A stretch of 64,000 nucleotides of DNA from Physcomitrium patens (taxonomy: Eukaryota; Streptophyta; Bryopsida; Funariales; Funariaceae): assembly GCF_000002425.4 (NCBI RefSeq), contig NC_037255.1, positions 2,053,847 through 2,117,846 on the forward strand. The letters run 5' to 3'. The position numbers and the translations under genes were made by a program. Positions 1 through 12,459 of this stretch are shown piece after piece. Numbering within the stretch: position 1 is the first letter of the stretch; each line of letters opens with the position of its first letter. Below the pieces are notes generated by a model. The model was not told the DNA's origin. It searched no databases and worked only from the letters and a program-made list of their open reading frames with translations.

Positions 1-594
1 ATAAACCCACAAAATTTCACTTGTAGATCTACTACAAAACTATTGAAAACACCCAAAACATAAACCCTATTTTATTTCATAAAATCCAAATCATCCGAAA
101 CAAACCTTGACTTTGCAAAGCTATTTCAAAGTCAATACAGATTCAAATCACCCAAAATCAACATTTATAGAAATTCTATTCAATCTTCTATCAAATTCTA
201 CTCTCCGATTTGCCAAAGAGTCCTTGAATCGCCATCAGAGCGTAGTTTTGTGCCTTGAGGTCTGATTTCAACCCAGGTTCATAACCGGTGCTCTTTGGAT
301 ATCAACTTTCGTCTTCTTGAGGTAATTTTTACTAATTTGTACTCCTAACTCTTTCCTACATATGTCTATATCCTTTATTTTTCTAATCTACCTTTTTTTG
401 CTTTATTTATGGCCTTACAAAGTAAATAGAAGCATAATTTGTAAATAGGCAGTATTAGCAGCTTTAATTTTTCTAGCCTTTGACTAATATCTATTTTTCC
501 AAGATAATTTGCTATAATATTTTTGAAGTGATCCCTCAAAACATGATATTTTCTTCACTCTTTCACTTATTATCTATGTTACATCATGACAACA
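1..594 (+). repeat. 3' part of the 5' LTR of element B (cut by window edge)
   Basis: This stretch is a direct repeat of 17297-17891: both contain the same ordered landmarks, such as the run about Ca/aaccctattttatttca, the phrase around ggtctgatttc, and an end in ACAACA. The two copies lie in the same orientation and flank a retroelement pol, as expected for the 3' ends of two LTRs. The left copy ends in ACAACA at 589-594 and the partner LTR begins TGTTGT at 13029, giving a 6-bp terminal inversion. No convincing primer binding site follows; a weak match to the initiator-Met type begins near 610. Most of this LTR lies outside the window. Confidence 0.6.
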
Positions 595-697
595 TGAGAG
601 TGCAAGTTATGGTGCTAGAGTAGATGATGACTTTGGTAGAAATATTGAAACTAGTGGATTTTGGACTTCTGCCATTTCTACTATGTAAGAAGGGAAA

Positions 698-1828
698 ATG
701 CCTCGAAATGCATTATTGAGGATTGGAGCTACAATACGAGGTGCAATAGGGTGGGAAGATCCTGTTGAATCTCTTTCAATTCATGCATATATTGCTAAGA
801 AGCAACACAAAGTCTTGACTGAAGAAAAGAGACGAGGGAATTTTGATGATACAAGAGAAGAAAGTTCTTCTAAGAGGCGATCTCGAGGAGACAAGGCTCG
901 GGAGGCAGCTTCTTAAGAATTGCCTATAAATGACACTTTAGCATCATTGGAAGAAAAAACAAATGAGACAAAAGATAAGAGTAAATTGATTGCTTATAAG
1001 CTACTTTCTGACATTGAAGTAGCAACAAATTTAAAAGGGGTGTTGGAAGAACGTATATTAAATACTAAGGTGGAATTCACATTAAAAGAAATTCTTGGAA
1101 TTACAAAGAAGGAGTTTCATGATATTATCATTGACAACATTAAGCGAAAGAGACAACTAATGGCCGAAGCTGGAATGAATCATGCTATTGATGCAAGAAT
1201 ATATAAAGATGACGAAGAGGTTGTTAATGGTTACAAGCATTCAACAAAGAAAAAGAATGGATATAATCAACGAATATATTTCAAAGATTATAGTGATAAG
1301 GACATGGAAACTTCAAGCCATTATACTCGAAAGCATTGGACAAGGGCAACTACTAAAGTATTGGTGAAGGTAGGAGATATAGAAGAACCAATTGTTGCTT
1401 TAGTTGATCATGGTTCTGAAATCAATCTTATGTCTAAGGATCTTTATAAGAGGCAAAAATGGCCAATTGATATGGAACATGGATGGGCAATACATGCAGC
1501 TAATAACACACGAGGCGAATTATACAGAGCTTGTCCAGATGTCAAAGTTTGAATTGGAGATGTTGTGACAGAACAACATTTCTTTGTTCAAGATACAACG
1601 TCTTATCCGTTGATTTTAGGAAAACCTTATACTATGGCAACATGGATGGAAACAAAAGTACTTGACAATGGTTTTGCTTATGCAAGGGTACGTAGTGAAG
1701 ATGGGAGGAAAGTTGTACAATTTCTAATAGTACCTCCTAATCATGAGCAAAATCAAGATAGGTTGGAGGAGAAACCTTTGCCGAGGGTTGTTGGAGAATT
1801 TAAGGATTTTGGAGAAGTACCACTATAA
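698..1828 (+). pseudogene. Element B: N-terminal and aspartic protease part of pol
   Basis: Three open stretches in one direction (698-916, 920-1552, 1565-1828) are separated by single stop codons. The middle stretch holds a retropepsin-like segment with VALVDHGSEINLMS at about residues 160-173; the usual D-S/T-G triad is D-H-G here, so the protease is probably inactive. The third stretch carries the LILGKPY-like second half of the fold. The first part is lysine-rich. I see no capsid (retrotransposon gag) domain and no CCHC zinc knuckle in it or upstream, although the 5' LTR ends only about 100 bp before it. Domain order then continues into RT, RNase H and integrase downstream. The element is dead: stops and a lost catalytic context. 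Confidence 0.65.
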
Positions 1829-1923
1829 AGTGGGATTATAGAGGTACAAAAGAAGAGGTAATCTCTCAAGATGTAGGTGCCTTTAATGCTAGTTTTATTG
1901 ATATTTTAATCAATGGAAATATT

Positions 1924-3524
1924 ATGTATAAGCAGATTGATGAACTTAAAAGAAAAGAAAGAAAAAAATTATATAGTATTGAAAGAGAATTACGCAAGTT
2001 AGGGACAATAGAAGATGATGAGAGGATTTTCGGTGTTTATGAAGAAAATGGATTGGAGGATTCTTTGAAATTAATTGCGTCTATTGGATTAGGAGATAAT
2101 GAGAAGATTGTGGAAATTTATTCGAAGGAGGTTTATACTATACTGGAATCTTTTTGAGCACCAGAAGTTATTGTAGAGACAAAATATAAAACAGTAGATA
2201 AAAAGGTAAAACCTTTTGTCGGACCTTTACTAGAAGATTCTAGGAAACAAATGGAAGAAGTATCAAAAGAAGAGAATTTATAAAATTTGAAGAATATTGG
2301 ACATCAGTTTACAAAGGAGACTTTTGAAGAATTGAAGATTGAATGTGATGGTTCTTTATTTCCAAGAAAAATCAAATATTTTAAAAAAATGCTTGCTAAA
2401 CGAGATGAATCGTTTGCCTTTGAATCTTGGGAAATAGGATGTGTAGATCCTAATGTTGTTGCTCCTATGGTTATCTTTACAGTACCTCATGTGCCTTGGA
2501 ACTTAAGGCCAATTTCAGTACCGAGGGCACATTTACCTAAATTGATCGAATTACTGAAAGAAAAGATGAAAATGAAAATTCTGGAGCCTTCTTTTGCTCC
2601 ATATTCTAGTCGATGGTTTACAGTGCCTAAAAAAAATGGATTGTTATATTTTATTTAAGATATGCAGCCAATGAATGCCGTAACTATAAGAAATACAAGT
2701 ATAAGACCTTTAATAGATGAGTTTGCAGAAGCGTTTACGGGAAGGATAATTTATTCAATGAATGATTTATATTCGGATTATGATCAATTTCAACTTGCAC
2801 ATGGAAGTAGAGAAATAATGACAATGAGAATGCTACTTGGATTGCTTAAAATGTGTACTCTCCCACAAGATGCTACTAACTCAGTTGTTCATATGATGAA
2901 CAGGATGAACAAAGTACTAAGAAACTTCATCTCTGATAAAACTATACTTTTTTGGATGATGTTCCTATCAAAGGATGTAAAGAAGGAGAAAAAGATAAAA
3001 CTTTAGATGAGGGAGGGTATCGCAAATATGTTGTTGATCATATACAAGATTGTGAAAAGATTTTAACTCGACTTGAAGAAGTTCATCTTACACTGTCAGA
3101 AACAAAATCTACGTTTGGAGTGCAAGAAGTTCTTATTATTGGCCATTTATGTGGGTCTTATAGAAGAAAGCCAGATCCAAGCAAAGTTGAGGCAATTAGA
3201 AGAATGAAAGATTCATGTGACTCTTTAATAGAGGTACACAGGTTTTTACGAGATTGTATATTTTACCGTATATGGATTCCTCATTATGCTCATATAACAG
3301 ATCCATTGTATGAATTATTATATAAGGATTATCGATTTAAATGGGAAAGAAAGCATACTGAAGCAATGCTAAAACTAAAGGTGCTATTGATGACACCTCC
3401 AATTTTAAGAAGAATTGATTACGATTGTAATAGACAAGTAATTCTTATTGTGGATACTAGTCCTATTGCTATTGGGTGGGCGGTGGGTCAAGATGATTCG
3501 AGTGGAAATAGATTTGCGGTTTGA
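1924..3524 (+). pseudogene. Element B: reverse transcriptase
   Basis: This is a Ty3/Gypsy-type reverse transcriptase with several breaks. 2287-2658 carries the N-terminal RT segment (LRPISVPRAHLPKL and a PSFAPYSSRWFTVPKKNG block), followed by a stop where the family has a sense codon. 2662-3006 continues with SMNDLYSDYDQFQ (palm, first aspartate) and LLGLLKMCTLPQDATN. The catalytic LDD appears only in another frame at 2952 (LDDVPIKG), so a 1-nt shift lies in the T run near 2947-2955. 2952-3524 adds the thumb/connection. 1924-2157 is a charged linker of unknown role. The RT sequence is clearly different from that of the chromoviruses elsewhere in the window. Confidence 0.75.
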
Positions 3525-3995
3525 TTTGGAGCTAAAGTTTTAAGTACTCGTCAACGTGCATATTCACAAGTCAAAAGGGAACTTTGGGGAGTTGTTTCGG
3601 CTATGAAAGCTGAAAAGGATTATTTGATTGGGGCAGAAGCAGTAATTGAAAGAGATTGCTTACCATTGCTTGGAATGGTTATTAATTGTTCGATGCCAGA
3701 TATTGCAATGTTAAGATGGATTGCTTATATTAAGTCACTAAATCCAAAATTTAAGCATGTTGCTGGAAAGGATAATTTGGTAGCAGACATGATATCTCGA
3801 GCAAGATATGAAGGAAAAGATGAAATGGTTGAAGACATTGATGACGTTGGATTGAAATTCTATTTAGTATCAAATCTTAACGAAGAAGACAAGCTATTTC
3901 TTGAGGAACTTTATGAAGGAGAATTATTGGATATTGGTCATTACTTAAATATCTTAACTAAGCAAAGAAATTGGTTTGTAGAAAAATTTAAATAA
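3390..3995 (+). pseudogene. Element B: RNase H
   Basis: RNase H would remove the RNA strand during reverse transcription. Visible marks are the first acidic strand (QVILIVDTSPIAIGWAV, near 3440-3480), a stop at about 3522, then STRQRAYSQVKRELWGVVSAMK (conserved glutamate of the helix) and the ERDCLPLLGMV strand with the third acidic residue. A segment KHVAGKDNLVADMISRA (about 3750-3800) matches the usual end of the domain before integrase. Apart from the single in-frame stop the part is open to 3995. Confidence 0.7.
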
Positions 3996-5303
3996 ATAAG
4001 AAAGAAAGCATATGGATTTTTGCTTCAAGAAGGATTCTTATCAAAGAGAGTGACAAAAGGAATTGGGATGCCACTAAGAGTGATAGACAGTAAGGAAGAA
4101 AAACAAAATTTATTAAAAGAGTTTCATGATAGTTTATGGGCAGGGCATAGAGGAATTTGGGCTACTTTTGCTAAGCTCAAAGAACGATATTGGTAGAGAA
4201 ATATGTATCGAGATGTGCTCTTATTTGTAGAGTCGTGTAAAATTTATTAAGCGTATTCTAATATATGACATCGAGATGGTCTTCATCCTACATATCCTTT
4301 GGCTATTCATTTTAAATGGGTTGTTGATTTGGTTATTATGCCAATTGGATTATGGCAAATGAGATATTTGATCTTAACTCATGAAGATTTATCAAATCAA
4401 GAAGAAGGAAGAGCATTGAGAACAAAGTCTACGAAGGAAATTTGTAGGTTTTTGCTTGAAGATGTTATTTGTTGCTATGGATGTGTAGAAAAAATCACTG
4501 CAGATCGTGGAAAATTAAATACACAAGAAGCTTGTGAGTTCTTTGAAAGATGTAGAATTAAACTATCACTGACTACTGTTTATAATCTGGAAGAAAATGT
4601 AAAAAGTGAACATGGTCACCCACTGATTGTGAAAGCATTAGTTAAAGCTTGTAATGGGAAGGTTAGAGAATGACCACGACTTTTGTTATTTGCATTATGG
4701 GTTGATCTAACAACTCATAGCTCAATAACCGGATATATGCCTATTGAACTTATGACAGGTCAAAAACCAATTATGCCGGTTGAGGAAAAGGTACTTATTT
4801 GGAGTGTGCTACCATGGGAAGATGGATTGACAAGAGAAGAACTTCTAGCTATTAGAATTCGACAATTAGAGCAAAGATCAAAAGATGTGCAAATAGCATT
4901 AGAAAGGTTAAAATGAGTAAGGTTACAAAATAAGACGCAATTTCATAAGCAACATCGATTGTAGCCTAAAGCAAATAAAGAAGGTGATTGAGTTTTGGTC
5001 TATGATAGTAGCTTGGATAATCAACATAATACTTTAAGAAAGTTTTCTAAGCAATGGTTTGGACCGTATGTAGTAACAGCTATTCATGATAATGCAACTT
5101 AATCATTGCAGGAATTAGATGGAACGAGGTTAAAAACACCAATTACAAGGAAGCGAGTAAAAATATTTAAACAAAGATACTCAGAAATAAATATAGAAGA
5201 CCATAGTGAAGACATAGATGTTTTTCAGGGAGGAGATGAAATTGATTTCGATAGTAAAGATGATGAAGAAGGATTGGACGATGACTTGGAGAACATATTA
5301 TGA
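3996..5303 (+). pseudogene. Element B: integrase and acidic C-terminus
   Basis: Integrase relic with all three parts. The zinc-binding region (about 4110-4250) keeps H, H and the first C, but the last cysteine position reads Tyr followed by a stop. The catalytic core keeps D (WVVDLVIMP, near 4325), D (ITADRGK, near 4500) and E (VKSEHGH, near 4605). The C-terminal part (4930-5170) has the GDWVLVYDS and KFSKQWFGPYVV barrel strands. The last 45 residues are very acidic (runs of D/E, 5180-5303). No chromodomain is present, which separates B from the chromoviruses A, C, D, E and G2. Stops at about 4193, 4247, 4671 and 4915 show it is dead. Confidence 0.75.
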
Positions 5304-5349
5304 GTTGAAGAACAACTAGGTTAATTGGTGCATACCAAAGGATACACAG

Positions 5350-5368
5350 GTTCAAGGAGGGATGGATG
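5350..5368 (+). promoter_or_regulatory. Element B polypurine tract region, split by element A
   Basis: The purine-rich run caaggagggatg just after the B pol ORF is where plus-strand priming is expected. Element A inserted here: GGATG (5364-5368) before A and AGATG (13021-13025) after A form a 5-bp target duplication with one change. Joined across A, the tract is followed a few bases later by TGTTGTAACAGG at 13029, the start of B's 3' LTR. Confidence 0.5.
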
Positions 5369-5929
5369 TGTCAAGGATAAGGACTCGATGAAAAAGCAAT
5401 TCAGACAAGTGAGCCTTCACTCAAAGAAAGGTAACAAAATATAAATAAACAAGTATGTATATTGAAAGAGAAACTGGAATAGCTATTGCCAAAAGACAAG
5501 AAAACTAGAGACCCTTGAAACTAGACTGGTAGCAAGAAAGGAGTTGACAAGAGTGAAGAAGGCTTCACTCTTGTCTCTATATATACTATCTAACTAGAGG
5601 CTATGTGGCGATGTTCTATAGGACCTCTAATATGTGTTGACTTTGTAGGACACATGCCTTGACTTACAAGGCAGGTTTTTCTACGTATGGGCCACATAAT
5701 TAGCTTGATCTTTAAGCTAATAATATGTGTGGCACATGGTTAACTTGTTGACCACGTTTCTAATCCAAAAAAACAATTAAAGACACCTATAAAGTCAAAG
5801 TAGCATCTATGAAGCTTCTAAGAAGCTTCTATATTAAATACTATAGAATTAACTTACTTTTACCTACTTTTCTTTACTTCCACCTATTTGTATATGTAAT
5901 GACTAGCTTATATGAGTATGTCCGTGACA
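5369..5929 (-). repeat. 3' LTR of element A
   Basis: 561-bp copy of 12460-13020. It holds a 13-bp-stem hairpin at 5546-5575 next to a TATATATA box (about 5577-5585) that would drive leftward transcription. It is preceded on the internal side by the purine run AGAAGGGGAGG (about 5934-5944 on the minus strand), a good polypurine tract. Confidence 0.9.
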
Positions 5930-5970
5930 TTACCTCCCCTTCTAGGGACGAGTTCCATGAAGAGCGATCA

Positions 5971-6393
5971 TCATATGTTGAGAAAATCTATGATGCAACG
6001 AATTATATTTGCCAAATACTCTAATCTTTGTTCTCTTCGAAGATGATTGATAGGGCCTCTCAACCATCGATAGTGTCCCATACCAGGGTGGAAAGACCAT
6101 CCAGTTATTTGATCATTGTTGAGGCCTTCATAACTTCCTTCAAATAGAACATTTGGAACACCATCAGGAATTGTTCCTACCTCTAGCAAAATCACCAAAC
6201 ATCGAGAGTCCCTTCCCAAATCGTGATACCAACCGCGTTGTATCTCGCGATCTATTCGAGGGAAAACATGTTGTTCTTGAAGATCTTCATCTCGATTGCA
6301 TCATCTTGAAGGTTGTGACAATCGTAATATCTCGTCCGATAGGTCAGTAAATGAAGGCTCTTGAGTCGAATCCACTGGTTGTTGGTTCTCCAT
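5971..6393 (-). pseudogene. Extra ORF downstream of pol in element A (unknown function)
   Basis: A 423-nt frame from ATG at 6391-6393 to TGA at 5971-5973, in sense with gag-pol, between chromodomain and polypurine tract. It matches the 140-residue ORF of G2 almost throughout (WYHDLG-DSRCLVILLEVG, FEGSYEGLNNDQI-GW, GHYRWLRGPINHLRREQR). One internal TGA near codon 29 breaks it, in the arginine-rich stretch where G2 reads RRR. I recognise no domain, signal peptide or membrane segment, and it does not look like an envelope gene. Confidence 0.65.
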
Positions 6394-6487
6394 CTCCAGA
6401 GTGTCACAACTACAAAGAAGCTAAGAACAAAGATTGAAAGTAGAATGTTATCTTGCCTAGATGTTGTTTTTTTTATAAAGAAGGTTT

Positions 6488-7138
6488 TCATCTTGATTTT
6501 GATGGATGTCGTCGATGAAAATCCTCTATCGCCTTTGTTGCATTTACAAGATTCTTTATTGGCTCCCATGTGCGTTCACTAATATCATATCCGTGCCAAT
6601 GGACAAGATATTCTAATTTATTTTGACGTCGCCTTGAATCTAAGACTTCTTCTACTTCAAACTCTTCATTATTGTCTACTTCTATAGGAGGAGGTGGAGC
6701 TTGTCGTCTTCTTGGTATGTCCACTATCTTGTATGGTTCAAGGAGAGACACATAGAATACTAGATGGATTTTTATTGACTCCAATAGATGTAAACGATAT
6801 GCAACTAGATTGATTTGTGCAGAAATAGAAAATGGTCAAAGTCTACGATATTCCAACTTGTCACAAGGACGAGTGGTCTTGATATTGTGACCAAGTAGCC
6901 ATATCTTATCATCCAAGAGGAATGGTGGTGGATCCTTTCGATAGACATCCGCAATGACTTTTTGTTGTTCTTGAGCCTCTTTTAAGTACGCCTTCATCGT
7001 TGCATGTAGCTTTGATAAATGAATCGCCAAATCTTTCGAAGTAGGATTATCAACTTTTGAAAAGTTAAAAGTATCAAGTCGTGGATGATTACCATAATTA
7101 ATAAAGAAAGGTGTTTGTTTTGTAGAAGAATGTACCAT
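6488..7138 (-). pseudogene. Element A: integrase C-terminus and chromodomain
   Basis: 6836-7138 gives the end of the integrase (TPFFINYGNHPRLDTF, and a degraded VWLL-type barrel strand DKIWLLGHNIKTTRP). 6488-6784 gives IHLVFYVSLLEPYK (the usual HPVFHVSLL motif) followed by a chromodomain: EFEVEEVLDSRRR, LEYLVHWHGYDISERTWEP, with the W/Y aromatic cage positions kept. Chromodomains of this group bind modified histone H3 and steer integration to heterochromatin. A stop and a frame change separate the two pieces near 6785-6835. The integrase core continues at 8401 beyond solo LTR S1. Confidence 0.8.
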
Positions 7139-8400
7139 TGTCATACTCTAAATGCTTACAATATGTAAAAATTAATTAAAACATATTATATGTTGATAAA
7201 TCTAGATGTGTGTTAGAGTGGCTAGTAGATTAAATTAAAAGGAGTTGTTATAAGAAACTTTACTTAGTTTCTTTATTTCTTTTGGTTTTGACATTAAATA
7301 TATATATATATATATAGGACCTAAATATTTAGTATGAAGCCTTGGGAGAAGGTAGAAGACTAAGGATGAAAATCTAAACTAACAGGAGGCTAATTGAGAG
7401 GGATGAAAGCAAGGCATGGTCGGATGAAGGCAAAGAATGGAAAACTTCATCCCTATTGGTCGAAGGCCATGCCCAATGGACTTCAAGGAGGCTGCCCAAG
7501 GCCTTATTAGGAATTAGGGTTCCTCTTTTGAGGGCATTCGGAGATTAGAAGCTAGAATTGTAAAGTTTAGGGTTTGGAGAACAATTTGTTTACAAAAATT
7601 AGAGGATTTGGAGTTCGAGTGAAAAAGTTATAACCGTTTGAAGTTAAGGTGTTTATTTAAGATATACTGTTACTCTTTTGAGAGTACGAGGAGTTTTACA
7701 GCAGCTTTTGAAGATCAGAAGGTGCGACTGGAACGGCGATTTCAAGGCCTACATCTTTCACAAAAGAAATATTGCTTTTAGACTTTATATAAAGGAGTTG
7801 TAAGGAGTTGAAGGCGACACTTCTAAATCAAAAGCAGTAAGTAAGCGGGTTTGTTTGTAGTAATGGTTGGAGCCATAACTTGATTTTTCGGACGAATTTT
7901 TGGTTCAAACTTTTTGGAGAATGTAAAATTTTGTGTTAAGAAGCTATACATACAAATTTAGAGTCATTTGAGCTTATATTTTGTGAGATATGAAGAAAAT
8001 TGCACACAGATGTATAAAGACAAGGGTTTGAAGCGACTGTCAGGGATTTCAAGATATCTCAAGATCTGCAATGAATTTACAGTTGAAAATTGTTGTAGAA
8101 GTTAATAAGAATACATCAGCACCTCATGTAAAATTAGAGTTTGTTTGGACGGTCGGATTAAGAGATATGAGGTGTTGAAGTTCGGAAAAATCTCCACATA
8201 AGAATAAACAAGGATTTAGAAGATTTTATCATATTTTGGAAGTTGTGGGTTACTTGAGAATTGTGTATTTGGTGTAATTACTCAAAAAGAGAAAAATTAT
8301 ATATAAACTTAGGGCTTCCCTTATTTTCAAGCTTGATTGAATAATTAGTGACAACCAGAAGCCCAGCATTTTTTTGAGGCAAACTCTCTCTACCTCGACA
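7139..8400. repeat. S1: solo LTR inside integrase of element A
   Basis: A 1262-bp block without coding potential that starts TGTCAT and ends CGACA and sits in the middle of the A integrase frame; removing it brings the flanks together as in G2. The flanks read (A)CCAT before and CCGT after, a 4-5-bp target duplication with one transition. A related sequence is at 22470-23495 (S2). No internal region is present, so it is best read as a solo LTR left by recombination. It contains a short TA repeat near 7296-7311. Strand cannot be set because its parent element is not here. Confidence 0.65.
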
Positions 8401-9326
8401 CCGTGTTATTGTAAGCAAATTCTATGAATAGCAAAAAGAGTTGTCCAATCATCTTGTTGGTAGTTAATGGTAAATCTTAAATATTGCTCCAAAACTTGAT
8501 TAACACGCTCCATTTGTCCATCAGTTTTAGGATGGAATGCCGAAGATATTTTTATATCCACTTTTAGAATCTTGAAAAGAGTCCGCCAAAATCTTGATAC
8601 AAATTGAGTTTCCCTATTTGATATAATATCCTTGGATAATCCATGATAGCGATAGATATTGTTAAGAAAGAGCTTAGCTATTTCTTCATCTGTGATAGAT
8701 TTTATACATGGTACAAAATATGCCATCTTGGTAAAACGATCTACTATCACGAATATAGAATCATAAGAACCTGAGATTGGAAGATCCGTGATGAAGTCCA
8801 TAGGGACAGAAGACCATAGTTGTTCTGGAATGGATAATGATTGAAGAAGTCCAAAAGATCGATGATGAGGAGTTTTTGATCTTCAGCAAACATCACATGA
8901 TTGTACAAAATCTTTAACTGCCTTCGACATTTGAGGCCACCAAAAATCCCTAGATATTAGCTCCAAAGTCTTATTATATCCAAAATATGCTACTACTGAA
9001 AAGTCATGATGAGCTTGAAGAATACGTAAATATGCTTCTCTTTCTAGAATATATAGGCATCCTTCAAAATAGAGTAAGTTGTTCTTGAATTCAAATTTAG
9101 AAGGATCATAAGATTTAGAAGAATTATTCTTGATATCATGAACAAGAGGGTCTGAAGACATACTTATTTGGACTTGCTTAAGAAAAATTAAATCAACAGT
9201 AAATGTTGATTTTATTGCTCGAAGATGAAATTGCTCTGGTTTCAAGAGAGTCGTTCTTTGTTGCTCAAAAGCTACATCTCCTTCTTTTGGAGCAAGATAA
9301 GAACGTCTAGCTAAGACATCGGACAA
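8401..9326 (-). pseudogene. Element A: integrase zinc finger and catalytic core
   Basis: 8883-9326 holds the end of RNase H linker and the zinc-binding region (AHHDFSVVAYFGYNKTL... FVQSCDVC); the second histidine of the HHCC set is changed to Tyr. 8406-8801 holds the catalytic core: D in MDFITDLP, D in a degraded DIISNRETQF (the usual SDRGTQF has become SNRETQF, so the second catalytic Asp is lost) and E in FHPKTDGQMERVNQ. Stops separate the pieces. Frame and order match G2. Confidence 0.8.
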
Positions 9327-10382
<1,056 letters not shown>

Positions 10383-11300
10383 TCAATAATCAACACACAT
10401 CCGCAATGATCCATCTTTTTTCTTCACAAATAAAATTGGAGCTTTTGCCGGAGATTTAGAATGGCATATGAAATTCTTGGCTAGATTTTCTTCAATATAC
10501 TCCTTGAGTTGAGTCAACTCATTTTGTGATAAGCTGTAGATTGGTTCGAATGGCGGTTGTGCTCTTTCTTGAAGGTCAATTGAGCAATCATAGGGACAAT
10601 GTTCCGAGAGTGTATCCACATTCTTTTTTTTGAATACATCTTGAAATTCTTGATATTGGCTTGGAATGTCACTTGAAGTCTTTCCACGAGTAGAAACAGG
10701 TGTGGCATAAATAATATATGGTGATTCTTTCATAGCAGCATGTAAGAAAGCTTTTGCACCTATAAATATGGGTTTAATTGAACTAGACTTATGACTCTCT
10801 ACTTGATTAACTACACTATTAGTTATACTGTTAGAGAAAGTAAGAATTCGAAAAATCCAATCTATTTGAAGGTTGTATTTTTCTAACCATGATAAACCTA
10901 AAATGATTGGATTAGAGGGAGATCTAATGATATTAAATACTACAAAGCTATTATGACCATTGATTATTACTTCTATAGGAAGGATTTCGTGAGTAATATC
11001 TCTAAAAGATAATGGACGATCATCTATGACTTCTACATGAACAGATTTAGTTTTCTTTACTAAAGATATGTTATGTCTTTTAGTAAATTCTTTATCTAAG
11101 AAATACGCCGAGGCTCCTAAATCTAAGAAGGCAGAGGCTTTAGGTCCTAAAATAACATTTAATGTAAAACAAAGAGAGGGCTCTGAGAAGAGAACAAGAC
11201 CTTTATTAGATGTTGTGCAAGGTTCTAGTCGCACGGTCCCTATTGTAGCTGGACAAACTCGTTTTCCAACATATTGTCTTCTTTCACACCCATAGTCCTC
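10383..11300 (-). pseudogene. Element A: aspartic protease and N-terminal RT
   Basis: One long open frame includes the retropepsin core AFLDLGASAYFLD (the family D-S-G has become D-L-G), PLSFRDITHE, and PIILGLSWLEKYN, the second half of the protease fold. It runs into RT with [21 protein letters not shown] and [15 protein letters not shown], and ends at a stop at 10380-10382 where G2 continues RGLNKI. The protease frame is -1 relative to gag, as in G2, D and E. Confidence 0.8.
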
Positions 11301-12238
11301 ATTTTGTGATTGCATCATTTTTTTGGACAATGTTGAGCAGTGTGCTTTGATTCTCCACAATATAAACATAATCCTTCTTGACGACGACGAGTCTTTTCTT
11401 GCTCAATAAGAGGTTTGAAACGTACTGCATGAATTTACATATTTTCTACTTCCGAATGTATGTGTTGAAGAGGTGTTGGTGTTGCCATTGAATTATAATA
11501 ACATTGAGGTCCACTTGTATGGTTCTCAGATCGAAATTCAAAAAAGTGATTGTCGCACTTCATAGCAAAGTCAATTGCTTGACTCAATGTTTGAGGATCA
11601 GATAAGTTGAGCATTAATTTTTTTACCTCATATTGTAATCTATAGAGAAATTGGCTAATAAGTGCAACATCATTCCACTTCATATCAATTGCAAGTTGTC
11701 AAAATTGTGAAGCATATAACGTTACTGATCGATTGCCTTGTTGTAAAATATGGATCTTATTGGTTGCAACATGAATTGCATCATGTTCTCTATACATGGA
11801 TCAAAACTCTGCCAGAAAAGCCTCTAGATTATTCAATATTGGATCTCATCATTCAAGAAAAGATAAAAACCACGATAGTGCTGAACGTGAAAGAAGCGTA
11901 TCAATGAATCTAACTTGCAATCCTGGAGTTGGATAGCTTTGGGATTGAAGTTCAATCATAAGTTACACTTGATTGATAAATCCTCGAAACTTGGATCTGG
12001 TACCATCAAACTTCTCGGGTAGGGCAATTCTTGGTTGTCTAACATTGGAAGGACATTCCACCATAGGAGAAAGGATATGGTTTGGTACAGATGTTAAAGC
12101 AGCTCCAACCATTTCTATATCTTCACTTCCTGCCAATCTTATTGCTTCTTGTGGTCGTAAATTGAGTTGATGCATTGCAAGTATTAACTCCCTCAATTGC
12201 TCTTGTATTTGTGCCATTGCACTCTTCATTTCAAAAAG
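11301..12238 (-). pseudogene. Element A: gag
   Basis: Gag relic: coiled N-terminus (MKSAMAQIQEQLRELILAMH, first ATG at 12229; the family's usual upstream ATG has become ATA), then RIALPEKFDGTRSKFRGFINQV, the start of the retrotransposon gag (capsid) domain. 11435-11683 supplies the capsid end (ISQFLYRLQYEVKKL). The CCHC zinc knuckle near 11340-11385 is intact in sequence (CLYCGESKHTAQHC), better than in G2, but a TGA follows at once. Gag finally ends at a conserved TAG. Stops near 11960 and 11700 break it. Confidence 0.75.
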
Positions 12239-12446
12239 TTCTGCTATGATAACACTTAGAAAAGAGAAGATGCCTAATATCGCTCAAGACAAATAGAAGA
12301 GAGGACTTGAGAACAAAGAAAATACTAAAGACAATATCAGTTTAGAAGAGGGTAATCCATAACTTCTAATATGCTTATATCTTATCAAAAAAAAGGATTA
12401 ATCTACTCTTAATCAAGATTAGACAAAGCTCTGATATTGTAGGTAT

Positions 12447-12457
12447 ACTCTTGTCAA
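12447..12457 (-). promoter_or_regulatory. Element A: self-priming-type primer binding site
   Basis: Read on the minus strand, TTGACAAGAGT lies 2 nt inside the 5' LTR end. Its exact complement, ACTCTTGTCAA, occurs in the LTR (plus coordinates 12635-12645) starting about 31 nt downstream of the TATATATA box, which is where the RNA 5' end is expected. G2 has the same site with one change (55598-55608). A tRNA match is absent at this place; an initiator-Met-like core without the TGG lies 20 nt away from the LTR. Confidence 0.5.
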
Positions 12458-12459
12458 TT

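Noticed and set aside
1182-1367. 61-codon + ORF in element B
   Set aside because: Out-of-frame shadow of the protease-containing frame 920-1552.
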